A stretch of 64,000 nucleotides of DNA from Lysobacter sp. cf310. Its GTDB lineage: Bacteria > Pseudomonadota > Gammaproteobacteria > Xanthomonadales > Xanthomonadaceae. Positions 46,091 to 54,905 of the stretch are shown in pieces. The first letter of the stretch is position 1. Every line of letters begins with the position of its first letter. The DNA lies in NCBI RefSeq assembly GCF_900114355.1, contig NZ_FOSS01000006.1:186001-250000 (forward strand), given 5' to 3'. Below the pieces are notes generated by a model that saw only the letters and a program-made list of their open reading frames with translations, was not told where the DNA came from and made no database searches. The position numbers were made by a program, and so were the translations under genes.

Positions 46091-46639
46091 TCAGTCCTGG
46101 AGCTCGCTGAAAACGTAACCCTGGGCCTTGCGGTGCTCATGGCAGGCCGCGCAGCCGGCGCGCTGGGGCTGGCTGAGACGGTCCTGGGATGCGCCGGCCG
46201 CGAACTCGGCATAGCCCCAGCCACCGGTGGCGGCGTAGCGGCGCGCGTCCTTGACCATCACATCGACGTGGCGACGCGGGCCCTGGTCGATGCTGCCGTC
46301 GGGCGTGGTGCGGGTTTCGAACAAGTCGTAGGCCAGCACCGAGCCGTCGGCGAACTCGCCCTTGCGGTAGCCGGCCAGCGCGGTGTCGTTGGCGTAGATG
46401 TGGTGCAGACCGCCGTAGCTGGCGAATGCGGGATGGCCGGCGGGAATCAGGCCGCTTTTGACGTGGGTCCAGCCGGTATAGCCCTGCGGGAACGCGATCG
46501 GCGCCAGCGCTTCGGGTTCGGGCGCGGCGTGGCCGGCCGGCATCGCCAGCAGCGCGGCCAGCGCGCCCGCGCAGGCCAGCGCGGCGGCCATCGCCAGGCG
46601 CGGGCGCAGGGCTGGGGTGTCAGCGCGCATCGGCGGCAT
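46091..46639 (-). CDS. Cytochrome P460 family c-type haem protein
   Basis: Protein of 182 residues, with ATG 46630 (residue 4) as an equally possible start. A signal peptide (AAALACAGALAALLAMPAGHA) is followed by FPQGYTGWTHVKS and HIYANDTALAGYR, then VDVMVKDARRYAATGGWGY, the cytochrome P460 fold. A single haem-attachment motif CAACH sits near the C-terminus in QRAGCAACHEHRK. Classic P460 oxidises hydroxylamine or binds NO; many relatives are merely secreted c-type cytochromes. It overlaps the upstream membrane protein gene by a few bases and is probably co-transcribed. Confidence 0.85.
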   Translation of the reverse strand: MPPMRADTPALRPRLAMAAALACAGALAALLAMPAGHAAPEPEALAPIAFPQGYTGWTHVKSGLIPAGHPAFASYGGLHHIYANDTALAGYRKGEFADGSVLAYDLFETRTTPDGSIDQGPRRHVDVMVKDARRYAATGGWGYAEFAAGASQDRLSQPQRAGCAACHEHRKAQGYVFSELQD

Positions 46640-47144
46640 ATCCCGAGCTGCGCGTGCGGTCGCCGGCGTTGTAGCCGCGGCGCAGGATCAGCGCGATCGG
46701 CAGGCCCACCAGCACGGCATGGGCGACGATGCTGCACGCGATCCACAAGGCGCCGCCGCCGCCACCGCCGCCGGGCACGGCCGACAGGGGCACCACCACA
46801 TAGGTCATCAGCGCGTACAGCAGCAGACCGTAGAGCAGGCCGTAGCGCACGGGCTGCGCGGTCAGCGCGGGCCAGCGGCGCGCGACCAGAGCGTAGGCCG
46901 CGGCCATGCCGGTGGCGATCACATAGTGCAGGAACAGCCCCAGCGCGGCGGCGCCGTTGCCGCCGGCGAACGCGTCCTTGCCGAGCACGCCGGCGGCGAT
47001 GCTCTGGCCGATGCGCAGCGGCGGTACGCCCTTCAGGCCCCAGAAGCTGGTCGCGTAAAGGATGTCCAGGGTGCCGGCGACCAGGCCTGCGGCGAGGACG
47101 TAGAGCAGCAGGGTACGGGCGGTGGGCAGGGCGGAGCGGGGCAT
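46620..47144 (-). CDS. Four-helix inner-membrane protein
   Basis: Protein of 174 residues from ATG 47144 with four hydrophobic segments: near 10-30, GLFLHYVIATGMAAAYALVA, YGLLYGLLLYALMTYVVVPL, and ALWIACSIVAHAVLVGLPIA. It resembles small uncharacterised DUF1440/YagU-like membrane proteins, where the second segment carries an LHYVIATGMAA-type His. A Gly-rich loop (PGGGGGGG) is unusual. It overlaps the P460 gene, so the two may act together, but nothing in the sequence shows how. Confidence 0.75.
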   Translation of the reverse strand: MPRSALPTARTLLLYVLAAGLVAGTLDILYATSFWGLKGVPPLRIGQSIAAGVLGKDAFAGGNGAAALGLFLHYVIATGMAAAYALVARRWPALTAQPVRYGLLYGLLLYALMTYVVVPLSAVPGGGGGGGALWIACSIVAHAVLVGLPIALILRRGYNAGDRTRSSGYAADAR

Positions 47145-47200
47145 GCGGTGATCCTCGTCGGTGCGGAGTGGGCGGTGCTGGACTGGCGTTCGACGCGGAA

Positions 47201-48085
47201 TCAGGCCGCTTGCGATTGCGCGCATTCGAGCCGGCGCGCTTCGGTCGCGGTCAGGCCGAAGGAGTGCTTGAAGGCGCGGCAGAACGCGCTCTGGCTTTCG
47301 AAGCCCAGGGCCTCGGTGATTTCGCACACCGGCATGCGGGTCTCGCGGACCATGCGCCAGGCGCGATCGGACCGCAGGCGCGCGGCGTACTCGGTCGGGG
47401 TCTCGTCGAACACGTCGCGGTAGATGCGGATCAGATGGCAGGGCGAGTAGCTGGCGCTGCGCGCGAGCCGCGCCAGGTCCAGGCGCGCATCGGGATGGCG
47501 GCGGATCAGGTGCTGCACGCGCAGCAGCCGCAGCAGGGTCTGTTGGCGCCGGCGCAGGGTGCGTCCGCTGCAGCGCTGCAGGCGCTGGTGCAGGTCGCGT
47601 TGCTGATCGACCAGGGCCGCGCACAGGGCTTCCAGCAGCGGTTCGATGTCGATCTCGACGTCGCGCGTGCGGCGCGCCAGGCGCACGGTCAGGCGGCGCA
47701 GATCGCGCCCGGCCGGGCCCTCCCAGGGGAACAGATCGGCGCCGCCGGCGTCGCCGCCGACTTCCTCGCCATGCTGGTGGCGCAGGTAGCGCGCCCAGGC
47801 CGCGTGCGAGCCGGCCACGGCCAGCCAACCGCAAGGCTGGCGCGCGCTGCAGCGCAGCGGGCCTTCGCGCCAGACCTGGGCGTGACCGGCCTCGATCTCC
47901 CAGGCGCTGTCCTGGGCTTCGCAGCGCAGGCGGCCCGACAACGGCAGGCAGAACGAAATCCATTGCGCGGGCAGCTCCACCTGGGCGCCGCGCGCGGAGG
48001 CGCGGATCAGGTGCAACTCGTCGCCGCCGCGGGCGCTGAGGTCGAGGTTCTCGGCGAATCGTAGGGGGTGATAGCGCAGGTTCAC
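47201..48085 (-). CDS. AraC family transcriptional regulator
   Basis: Protein of 294 residues. The N-terminal part (1-180) is a ligand-sensing cupin-like domain of the AraC-binding-2 kind. The C-terminal 95 residues carry the double helix-turn-helix: LDLARLARSASYSPCHLIR for the first, and MPVCEITEALGFESQSAFCR with AFKHSFGLTATEARR for the second. It probably controls the adjacent membrane protein and P460 genes 57 bases downstream on the same strand. The ligand is unknown. Confidence 0.9.
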   Translation of the reverse strand: MNLRYHPLRFAENLDLSARGGDELHLIRASARGAQVELPAQWISFCLPLSGRLRCEAQDSAWEIEAGHAQVWREGPLRCSARQPCGWLAVAGSHAAWARYLRHQHGEEVGGDAGGADLFPWEGPAGRDLRRLTVRLARRTRDVEIDIEPLLEALCAALVDQQRDLHQRLQRCSGRTLRRRQQTLLRLLRVQHLIRRHPDARLDLARLARSASYSPCHLIRIYRDVFDETPTEYAARLRSDRAWRMVRETRMPVCEITEALGFESQSAFCRAFKHSFGLTATEARRLECAQSQAA

Positions 48086-48212
48086 GGGGGGCTCTCGCGA
48101 TTCGATGGCGCATCCGGCGCCGTTGCGATCACCCTACCCAGCGTCGCGCGCGGACTGGAGGACCAATTTTTTCGAATGCGATGGAGCCAATCGGACCCGC
48201 CTGCGTGGGTCC

Positions 48213-48240
48213 GAAAAAAGAGCCCGGGAAGATCCCGGGC
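48213..48240 (-). terminator. Orphan minus-strand terminator hairpin
   Basis: On the minus strand GCCCGGGATCTTCCCGGGC forms a 7-8-bp stem, then TCTTTTTTC. No minus-strand gene ends at it; the nearest upstream gene on this strand already has its own terminator 190 bases away. Confidence 0.7.
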
Positions 48241-48428
48241 ATGCCTGCGGACGGTGGGTGCGCTGTACCGTGGTTTCCTGCGTGCCGGACTAGCGTCGAC
48301 CTTGCTTCGGAGAGAGAGATGAGGCACCGCTGACGCCGCAAATCTTGCTGGTCGCGCCGCGCCGGCGCTGTTCCGCGGGCGCAGGCCCGAATCGACGCGC
48401 GTATGCGTTCGGCTGTGCCGAAGACGCG

Positions 48429-48457
48429 AAAAGAAAGCGGCCCCTCGCGGGGCCGCC
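48429..48457 (-). terminator. Rho-independent terminator after the TonB receptor gene
   Basis: On the minus strand GCGGCCCC GCGA GGGGCCGC is followed by TTTCTTTTC, 25 bases past the receptor stop. Confidence 0.85.
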
Positions 48458-48481
48458 TCGGTTGCGCATCGATGCCGTCGA

Positions 48482-51400
48482 TCAGAACTTCTGGGTGTAG
48501 CGGAAATAGATGAAGCGCCCCGGTACCTCATAGGCCGGATCGAAGCTGTTGGCGAAGGCCTGGGCGGAGAACGGCGGGTTCTTGTCGAAGATGTTGTTCA
48601 CGCCGATGGTGACCTTGGAGTTCCAGGGCGTGTTCCAGTACACGCTGGCGTCGTGGTAGGTGGTGGCGCCGATCTTGTTCTCGGCCTCGGCCACCGCCTG
48701 CAGGGCGTCGCCGCCGGCCGGGCCGTCCCAGACGCCGTTGTTGTTGAGATCCACCGGCACGGCGATCATGCGGTCCGGGTCGCTGCACAGCTCGTCGAAG
48801 CCGTTGTCCACCAGCACCTGGCAACGCTCGTCCTGGTGCGAGAAATAGCGCAGGTTCCAGGTCGCGCCGAAATCGCCCTTCTCCCAGCGCACCATCAGGT
48901 TGGAGCGGATGCGCCAGCCGTTGCTGCCGGTGATGTACTCGCCGGGTTCGTTGGCGGCTTCGTCGATCGGCCAATCCTCGATGCGCTGGCCGATCCGCGG
49001 CACGCCTTCCAGGCGCTCGCCGAACACGCCGTCGTCGTCGAAATCCACCTCGGCCTTGGCCACGTAGCTGCTGTCCCAGTTGAAGCTGAAGCGGCCCCAG
49101 CGGGTTTCCGGCAGCTTGTAGTTCACGGTCAGGTCGTAACCTTCGGTGCGCAGGCCGCCGATATTGACCGGCTGCGACAGCAGGTTGGAGATCGCGCCGC
49201 CGGGCGCGCGGGTGTAATTGCAGAAGCGCTGCACGTTGCCGACGATGCACTCGTCGAGGATGAACTGGCCGGTCGGCGCGACCAGGGCGTTGTCGATGTC
49301 GATCTTCCACCAGTCCAGGGTCACGTCGAAGCCTTCCAGCCAGGACGGGCTGTAGACGAAGCCCAGGGTGGTGGATTCGCTGCTCTCCGGCTCCAGCAGC
49401 GGGTTGCCGCTGACGTTGATGCGGATCTGCGGATTGCCCTGGTCGTAGCCGCCGTTGGGCACGCCCTGGCCCATGCAGCGCGCCTGCGCGGCGGCCGAGA
49501 GGCTGGGGAAGCGCGACAGGTCGCAGGGGTCGGTGATGGTCGGGAAGGCGTCGGCGGTGCCGGCGAACAGTTCGACGATGGCCGGGGCGCGGAAGCCCTC
49601 GGACCAGTTGCCGCGGATCATCAGGTCGTCGATCGGCTTCCAGCGGAAACCGAACTTGCTGTTGAGGGTGTCGCCGACGTTGCTGTAGTCGGAATAGCGC
49701 GTGGCGATCGAGAAATCCAGCAGCTTGGCGAACGGCATGTCGGACAGCACCGGCACCGCCAGTTCCAGGTAAGCCTCGTCCAGCGAGTAGCCGCCGGAGA
49801 TCGGCGCGGCCGCATTGCCGGTGGTGTTGCCGGAGGCGATCAGCGCGTCGGGCTGGAAGTAGCCGCTTTCGGCGCGGTGTTCCAGGCCGAACGAGAACGC
49901 CAGCGGGCCGGCCGGCAGCTCGAACAGGTCGCCGCCGATGTTGGCGTAGTAGGTCTTCTGCTTGAAGCCGACCGAGTCGTGGGCGACGAAGCTGGAGTAG
50001 GCCAGCATCTCCGGCGTGATCGAGCCGGCCGCGCCGAGCAGGTTCAAGGGCACGCAGCCCAGGATGATCGAGGTCGGATCGCCGGGGTTGCTCACGCAGA
50101 TCGGCCGGCCGGTGGTGGAGCGTCCGGCGACGGTATCGATCATCGACGGGCCCAGCGCGTTGCGCAGCGCGAGCAGGTTGAACAGGCCGTCGGTGACGGT
50201 GTTCTGCTTGTTCTCGCCGTAGTAGTAGCCGGCTTCCCAGTCGTAGGGCTTGTCGGCGAAGTTCAGGGTGCCCTCGAAGCCGAGGTTGGCGGCGAAGGTG
50301 TCGATGTCCTGACGGAACGAGCGACCGCCGGTCTCGACCGCGCGGCGCTGGATGCGCGAGACGGTGGTGCCGAACGGGTTGTACATGCTGTCCGGGCTGA
50401 TGGTGACGGTCTTGGGCTGCAGGCCCGCGCCCGGGCCGCTGCCCAGCACGATCGGCATGGCCGCCAGCAACTGCTCGGAGCGGCGGTTGTTGTAGGTCAG
50501 GGTGGTGCGGAAGCGCAGGTTCTCGCTGATGTCGAGCGAGCCGGAGGCGAACACCGAGCGGCGCTCCTGCGGCGTCAGCAGGTAGTTGTCGGGCGCGAAG
50601 TTGTAGACGTCGTTGCCGGTGCGATTGCGCCAGTTCGTGCCGGACTGGCCGTCGTTGTAGGTGAACTGGCCGACCGATCCGTCGGGGCGGGTTTCGGCCA
50701 CCGAGCAGGTACCGAAGATCGGATCGAAGGTGCCGTTGCACAAGGCGAAGCGGCCGTTGGGCACGGTCGAGCTGCCGAAGAAATTGCCGGTGCCGGCGAC
50801 CGGTTCCTTGGAAATCTTGCGGTCGCCGGCCAGCACCGGCTCTTCCTTGACGTAGGCGATGCCGAACATCGCAGTCCAGCGGTCGGACGCGGCGCCGATG
50901 GTGAAGTCCACCGCCTCGCGGAAGCCGTCGCCGTCGGCGTAGGTGCCGACATAGGCATTGGCCTCGGCGCCCTCGTAGTTCTGGCGCAGGATCACGTTGA
51001 CCACGCCGGCGATGGCGTCGGAGCCGTAGATGGTCGAGGCGCCGTCCTTCAGCACTTCGATGCGCTCGACCGCGGCGGTGGGGATGGTGTTCAGATCGAC
51101 CACGCCGCCCAGGCCGGCGCCGCCGACCCAGCGCCGGCCGTTCACCAGCACCAGAGTGCGGTTGGCGCCCAGATTGCGCAGGTTGACCTGGGTCTGGCCG
51201 TCGCCGCCGTTGTTGACCGTGCTGTTGAGGGCGGAACCGTTGGCGGTGATGTTCTGGATCACGTCGCCGACCGAGGTCAGGCCCTGCGAGCTGATGTCGT
51301 CGCGGCTGAGGGTGAAGATCGGCTGCGAGGTTTCGATGTCGGTGCGCTTGATGCGCGAGCCGGTCACTTCGATGCGATCCAGCGTGGTGGTCTGGGATTC

Positions 51401-51505
51401 TTCCGCCGCCTGGGCGTGCGTCACGATCGGCAGCGCCGCGGTGGACGCCGCGGCGGTGGCGAACAGCGCTCGTCGGATGGCATGACTGAGGGTGTGCGAG
51501 GGCAT
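48482..51505 (-). CDS. TonB-dependent outer-membrane receptor
   Basis: Protein of 1007 residues from ATG 51505, chosen for the GGAG ribosome site 8 bases upstream; the open frame continues 9 codons further. After a signal peptide (LFATAAASTAALPIVTHAQA) come a TonB box-like region (TTTLDRIEVTGSRI), the plug (SQPIFTLSRDDISSQGLTSV, with VLVNGRRW, IEVLKDGASTIYGSDAIAGV), and a large beta-barrel ending in YFRYTQKF with the C-terminal Phe required for outer-membrane insertion. Receptors of this plug type import siderophores, peptides or plant sugars; the ligand is not readable. It is divergent from a MocR regulator gene. Confidence 0.94.
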   Translation of the reverse strand: MPSHTLSHAIRRALFATAAASTAALPIVTHAQAAEESQTTTLDRIEVTGSRIKRTDIETSQPIFTLSRDDISSQGLTSVGDVIQNITANGSALNSTVNNGGDGQTQVNLRNLGANRTLVLVNGRRWVGGAGLGGVVDLNTIPTAAVERIEVLKDGASTIYGSDAIAGVVNVILRQNYEGAEANAYVGTYADGDGFREAVDFTIGAASDRWTAMFGIAYVKEEPVLAGDRKISKEPVAGTGNFFGSSTVPNGRFALCNGTFDPIFGTCSVAETRPDGSVGQFTYNDGQSGTNWRNRTGNDVYNFAPDNYLLTPQERRSVFASGSLDISENLRFRTTLTYNNRRSEQLLAAMPIVLGSGPGAGLQPKTVTISPDSMYNPFGTTVSRIQRRAVETGGRSFRQDIDTFAANLGFEGTLNFADKPYDWEAGYYYGENKQNTVTDGLFNLLALRNALGPSMIDTVAGRSTTGRPICVSNPGDPTSIILGCVPLNLLGAAGSITPEMLAYSSFVAHDSVGFKQKTYYANIGGDLFELPAGPLAFSFGLEHRAESGYFQPDALIASGNTTGNAAAPISGGYSLDEAYLELAVPVLSDMPFAKLLDFSIATRYSDYSNVGDTLNSKFGFRWKPIDDLMIRGNWSEGFRAPAIVELFAGTADAFPTITDPCDLSRFPSLSAAAQARCMGQGVPNGGYDQGNPQIRINVSGNPLLEPESSESTTLGFVYSPSWLEGFDVTLDWWKIDIDNALVAPTGQFILDECIVGNVQRFCNYTRAPGGAISNLLSQPVNIGGLRTEGYDLTVNYKLPETRWGRFSFNWDSSYVAKAEVDFDDDGVFGERLEGVPRIGQRIEDWPIDEAANEPGEYITGSNGWRIRSNLMVRWEKGDFGATWNLRYFSHQDERCQVLVDNGFDELCSDPDRMIAVPVDLNNNGVWDGPAGGDALQAVAEAENKIGATTYHDASVYWNTPWNSKVTIGVNNIFDKNPPFSAQAFANSFDPAYEVPGRFIYFRYTQKF

Positions 51506-51532
51506 TGCGTAACTCCGCTGGGTTAGGGCCAT

Positions 51533-51748
51533 GCGTTGGCCGGCTCAGTGAAATTACGAATCCTTAACGATCGGAGTTGCGCGTTCGGCGACTGAAAAGC
51601 TATGCCGGACTCGTGCGGTGACTGCGCGGAAGTGACGATTTGTGTTGACGCTCCCATTGGTCATGTTGTGCCGGCATCGTCCGGCCCGATAGATTGGCCG
51701 TCGGGCGGATCGCCTGCGTCCGCGCACTGGAACCTTTCGGAAACCCCC
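51533..51748. promoter_or_regulatory. Divergent control region between TonB receptor and MocR regulator
   Basis: 216 bases between divergent genes. GTGTTGACGCTCCCATTGG at about 51642-51661 looks like a -35-containing, T-rich patch, and an ATTGGTCATGTTGT patch follows. MocR-family regulators usually bind direct repeats next to their own start and that of a neighbour. No repeat could be assigned with confidence. Confidence 0.4.
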
Positions 51749-53191
51749 ATGCATCTGGAGCTAGACGGCCGCGGCCCGCTGCAGACCCAGCTGGTGCGCG
51801 CGCTCAAGGACGCCGTGCTGTCGGGCCGGGTCGCGCAGGGCGTGCGCTTTCCGCCCACGCGCGCGTTGGCCCAGCAACTGGCGGTGTCGCGCAATACCGT
51901 GCTGGCCGCCTACGAACAACTGCGCGCGGAAGGCTTCATGCAGGGCCGGGTCGGTTCCGGCAGCTATGTCGCCAGCCCGATCACGCCGGCCGCGCCGGTG
52001 CCGCGCCCGGTCGAACGCGGATTGCCCGAAACCGACTATGTGCGCCGCCTGCGCGCGTGCCACGATCACCCGCGCATGCCCGGGCGTCGCGTCGAGGGCG
52101 CGCGCTACAGCTTCCAGTACGGCGTGCCGTTCACCAATCCGCTGCTGACCTCGGCCTGGTCGCGCGCGCTCGCGCATTCGGCGCTGTACACGCCGCCGAC
52201 CTATCCCACCGCGCACGGCTCGCCGGCGCTGCGCGCCGCCGCCAGCGAATACATCGCCCATCGGCGCGGCGTGATCTGCTCGCCCGAGGACATCATCATC
52301 GTCGCCGGCACCCAGCAGGCGATCAGCCTGACCGCGCGCGTGCTGTTGGATCCGGGCGACGCGGCGGTGATCGAGGAGCCGCAGTACTTCGCCTCGCGCG
52401 AAGCGCTGTACACCCACGGCGCGCGCCTGGTGCCGGTCGCGATCGATCGCGACGGCCTACGCACCGACGATCTGCCGAACGAGCCGCCGCGCCTGATCTG
52501 CGTGACCCCCTCGCACCAGTTCCCGACCGGCGCGCTGATGTCGCTGCCGCGCCGCCTGGCCCTGCTGGACTACGCCAATCGCCACGGCTGCTGGATCTTC
52601 GAGGACGACTACGACGGCGAATTCCGCTACGACGCCCAGCCGCACGCGGCGCTGCGTTCGCTGGACGAATCCGGGCGCGTGGTCTACGTGGGCAGCTTCT
52701 CCAAGGTGCTGTTCCCGTCGCTGCGGCTGGGCTACGTGGTGGTGCCGCCCAGCCTGCGCGACGATTTCATTTCGGCCAAATGGGTCGACGATTTCGGATC
52801 GCCCGGCATCGAACAGGCCGCGCTGGCGCAGTTCATGGCCGACGGCAGCTTCGAGCGCCACCTGCGCCGCACCGGCAAGACCCTGAAGCAGCGCCGCGAG
52901 GCCCTGCTCGAAGGCTTGCGCCAGCACTGCGGCGAGTTCCTCGAGATCGACGACTCGCACGCCGGCATGCACCTGCTGGTGTGGCTGCGCGGCCGCGACG
53001 CCGCCCAGGGCGAGGCCTTGATCGCGCACGCGGCCACGCGCGCGCTGGGCCTGTATTCGATCGCGCCGTATTACTTGAACGCGCCCGACCGCGCCGGCCT
53101 GCTGATGGGCTTCGGCGCGATGTCGGTGGCGGAGATCGGCGAGGCCGCCAAGCTGTTCGGCGAATGCCTGCGCGAGACCGCGCCGGCCTGA
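51749..53191 (+). CDS. MocR/PdxR-type transcriptional regulator (GntR HTH plus aminotransferase domain)
   Basis: Protein of 480 residues from ATG 51749. The GntR winged helix-turn-helix spans residues 1-75 (FPPTRALAQQLAVSRNTVLA). The rest is a fold-I aminotransferase-like domain with GTQQAISLTARVLLDPGDAA, the Asp motif WIFEDDYDGEFRY and the PLP-lysine loop GSFSKVLFPSLRLGY. Family members bind PLP or an amino compound and act as regulators of nearby transport and amino-acid genes. The divergent TonB-dependent receptor is the natural target candidate. Confidence 0.92.
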   Translation: MHLELDGRGPLQTQLVRALKDAVLSGRVAQGVRFPPTRALAQQLAVSRNTVLAAYEQLRAEGFMQGRVGSGSYVASPITPAAPVPRPVERGLPETDYVRRLRACHDHPRMPGRRVEGARYSFQYGVPFTNPLLTSAWSRALAHSALYTPPTYPTAHGSPALRAAASEYIAHRRGVICSPEDIIIVAGTQQAISLTARVLLDPGDAAVIEEPQYFASREALYTHGARLVPVAIDRDGLRTDDLPNEPPRLICVTPSHQFPTGALMSLPRRLALLDYANRHGCWIFEDDYDGEFRYDAQPHAALRSLDESGRVVYVGSFSKVLFPSLRLGYVVVPPSLRDDFISAKWVDDFGSPGIEQAALAQFMADGSFERHLRRTGKTLKQRREALLEGLRQHCGEFLEIDDSHAGMHLLVWLRGRDAAQGEALIAHAATRALGLYSIAPYYLNAPDRAGLLMGFGAMSVAEIGEAAKLFGECLRETAPA

Positions 53192-53216
53192 GAGGTCGCG
53201 CCGGCGCCGGCGCGGA

Positions 53217-53660
53217 TCAGCGCGAGGCGAACGCCGCCGCCACCAGCCCCAGCGCCAGCCAGGCCCAGTCGGCCGGGCCGTTGGCCAGTTGGGTCAGCAG
53301 CCAGGCGTGATGCAGGCCCAGCTTGGGCAGCGAGTCCAGCAGGCCGACGCCCAGCGACAGGCCGATCTGGGTGGAGGCGATGCTCCAGCTGTAGATCAGC
53401 ACGATCGCGGCCGTGCCCAGCACGCCCATCGCGGCCCGCCCCCATCCGCGCGGCCAGCCGCCCAGGCGCAGCATCCAGGCCAGGTCGATCGCGCCGATCA
53501 CCGCCATCCAGCTGTTCTGGCGCCCGCTGTACAGGCTCAGCAGCAACCACACCGTGGCGAAGCCCAGGGTGCCCAACAGCAGCAGCGACCACGACAAGGT
53601 CCACGACAGCGCCGTTCGGGGCGGCGGGGACGCGGCGGCGGGCGGAGCGGCAGGGGTCAT
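53217..53660 (-). CDS. Small hypothetical membrane protein
   Basis: Protein of 147 residues. A Pro/Ala-rich N-terminus precedes four hydrophobic segments (SWSLLLLGTLGFATVWLLL, NSWMAVIGAIDLAWML, AAMGVLGTAAIVLIYSWS, and the final ADWAWLALGLVAAAF). WLLTQLANGPADWAWL is a conserved-looking stretch between helices. I know no family name for it. It is convergent with the MocR gene. Confidence 0.68.
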   Translation of the reverse strand: MTPAAPPAAASPPPRTALSWTLSWSLLLLGTLGFATVWLLLSLYSGRQNSWMAVIGAIDLAWMLRLGGWPRGWGRAAMGVLGTAAIVLIYSWSIASTQIGLSLGVGLLDSLPKLGLHHAWLLTQLANGPADWAWLALGLVAAAFASR

Positions 53661-53877
53661 CTAGGGCTCGACGGGCGGGGGAATCCAGCCGCACAGCATA
53701 GCCGGCCGCGTGCCCGCGGGCAGTGCCTGAAGTCGGCCTGCCGGGCGGCGAGGGCGCGCGCAGGCGCTTTGGCCACGTCCGGGCGACGCTGCGATCCATC
53801 CCGGGGGCCGGCCGCCGCGCGGCGCCCTGTTAGACTGCGCGCCTTGTGCCGGAGCGCGGCACCCCAATCTTTCCGGC

Positions 53878-54429
53878 ATGTACTCCCGCAGCAGCGAACC
53901 CGTCCGTTTCGAGCGCGATTGCGCCGTCGTCCTCGTGCCGCAGGGCGAGCAGGTGACCCTGCCCGCCGGCAGCGTCGGCTATATCACCCAGGCCCTGGGC
54001 GGCAGCTACACCGTCTTCGTCGAAGGCAATCTGTTCCGGATCTCGGGCAAGGACGCCGACGCGATCGGCAAGGAACCGCCCGAACCGCTGGAACTGCCCG
54101 AAGGCGCCGACGACGAGGCGGTCGAGCAACTGGTGTGGAAGCAGCTGCGCACCTGCTTCGATCCCGAAATCCCGATCAACGTGGTCGACCTCGGCCTGGT
54201 CTACGAAGCCCAGATCAAGCACCGCGACGACGGCCAGCGCCTGGTCGAAGTGCGCATGACCCTGACCGCGCCCGGCTGCGGCATGGGCGACATCCTGATC
54301 GACGACGTGCGCAGCAAGCTGGAAATGATCCCGACCGTGGCCGAGGCCGACGTCGAGCTGGTGTTCGACCCGCCGTGGGGGCGCCACATGATGTCCGAGG
54401 CCGCGCGCCTGGAAACCGGGATGTTCTGA
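53878..54429 (+). CDS. sufT: Putative Fe-S cluster assembly protein SufT
   Basis: Protein of 183 residues. An N-terminal beta-rich region (VPQGEQVTLPAGSVGYITQA, LGGSYTVFVEGNLFRI) is followed by a DUF59/MIP18 domain: LRTCFDPEIPINVVDLGLVY, VRMTLTAPGCGMGDILIDDV and VELVFDPPWGRHMMSE. The conserved cysteines are in RTCFDPE and APGCGMG. SufT helps maturation of Fe-S proteins. No suf operon lies beside it in this window. Confidence 0.92.
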   Translation: MYSRSSEPVRFERDCAVVLVPQGEQVTLPAGSVGYITQALGGSYTVFVEGNLFRISGKDADAIGKEPPEPLELPEGADDEAVEQLVWKQLRTCFDPEIPINVVDLGLVYEAQIKHRDDGQRLVEVRMTLTAPGCGMGDILIDDVRSKLEMIPTVAEADVELVFDPPWGRHMMSEAARLETGMF

Positions 54430-54905
54430 GCCGGCGGCATTCGCCGCGGTATGCACACGCATGACCACACTTTCTGTGCATGCGAGAAATATCCATTTCA
54501 GAAAATGCAGCTTGGTTCACGGTTTACGCCGGTTGGAACCGTTTTAGGCGCATGGACGAGGCTTGCCCGCCTACCTAGGTTGTGGATCGCGGCCCTGCGA
54601 ACGCAGCGGTCGTGAATCCCGTTCTGCCTTCGCATCACGACGCTGAGCAACGCGCAGGCAAAGCGGTTACCTGCCGCACACGCGGCCTTCGAAACACGGG
54701 CTCTTAGAACGTAGCTGCCGCGAACGCGCTGCCGGCATCCGCTTGGAACGAGCGGATCCGTAGCGTGCTGCTGTCCGGTGCAAGGCCGATGCCCGCTGCG
54801 ATGCGGCGCGTCGGCGCGCGTGGAGCGGGACGCCGCTCGTCGCAATTGCACCGTCGGCGCAATCCGCCGCTGCCGACCGGGCCCGCTCACTACAAGGACA
54901 TGTGA
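54430..54905. promoter_or_regulatory. Upstream region of the first S8 protease
   Basis: 476 bases with no gene. A patch at about 54471-54509 (TTTCTGTGCATGCGAGAAAT, then CCATTTCAGAAAATGC) resembles the A+T-rich island upstream of the next two protease genes. It lies about 400 bases before the start codon, further than in those genes. The remainder shows no reading frame or terminator. Confidence 0.45.

Larger units (their letters stand above)
48086..48481. other. Intergenic region between AraC regulator and TonB receptor genes
   Basis: 396 bases with two minus-strand terminator-like hairpins (listed separately). No convincing gene was found. The roughly 190 bases between the hairpins have no coding signal but would be a small minus-strand transcript if a promoter is present. 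Confidence 0.55.

Noticed and set aside
48653-51526. 957-codon plus-strand frame across the TonB receptor
   Set aside because: Antisense shadow; the minus-strand frame has a signal peptide, plug, barrel and terminal Phe.
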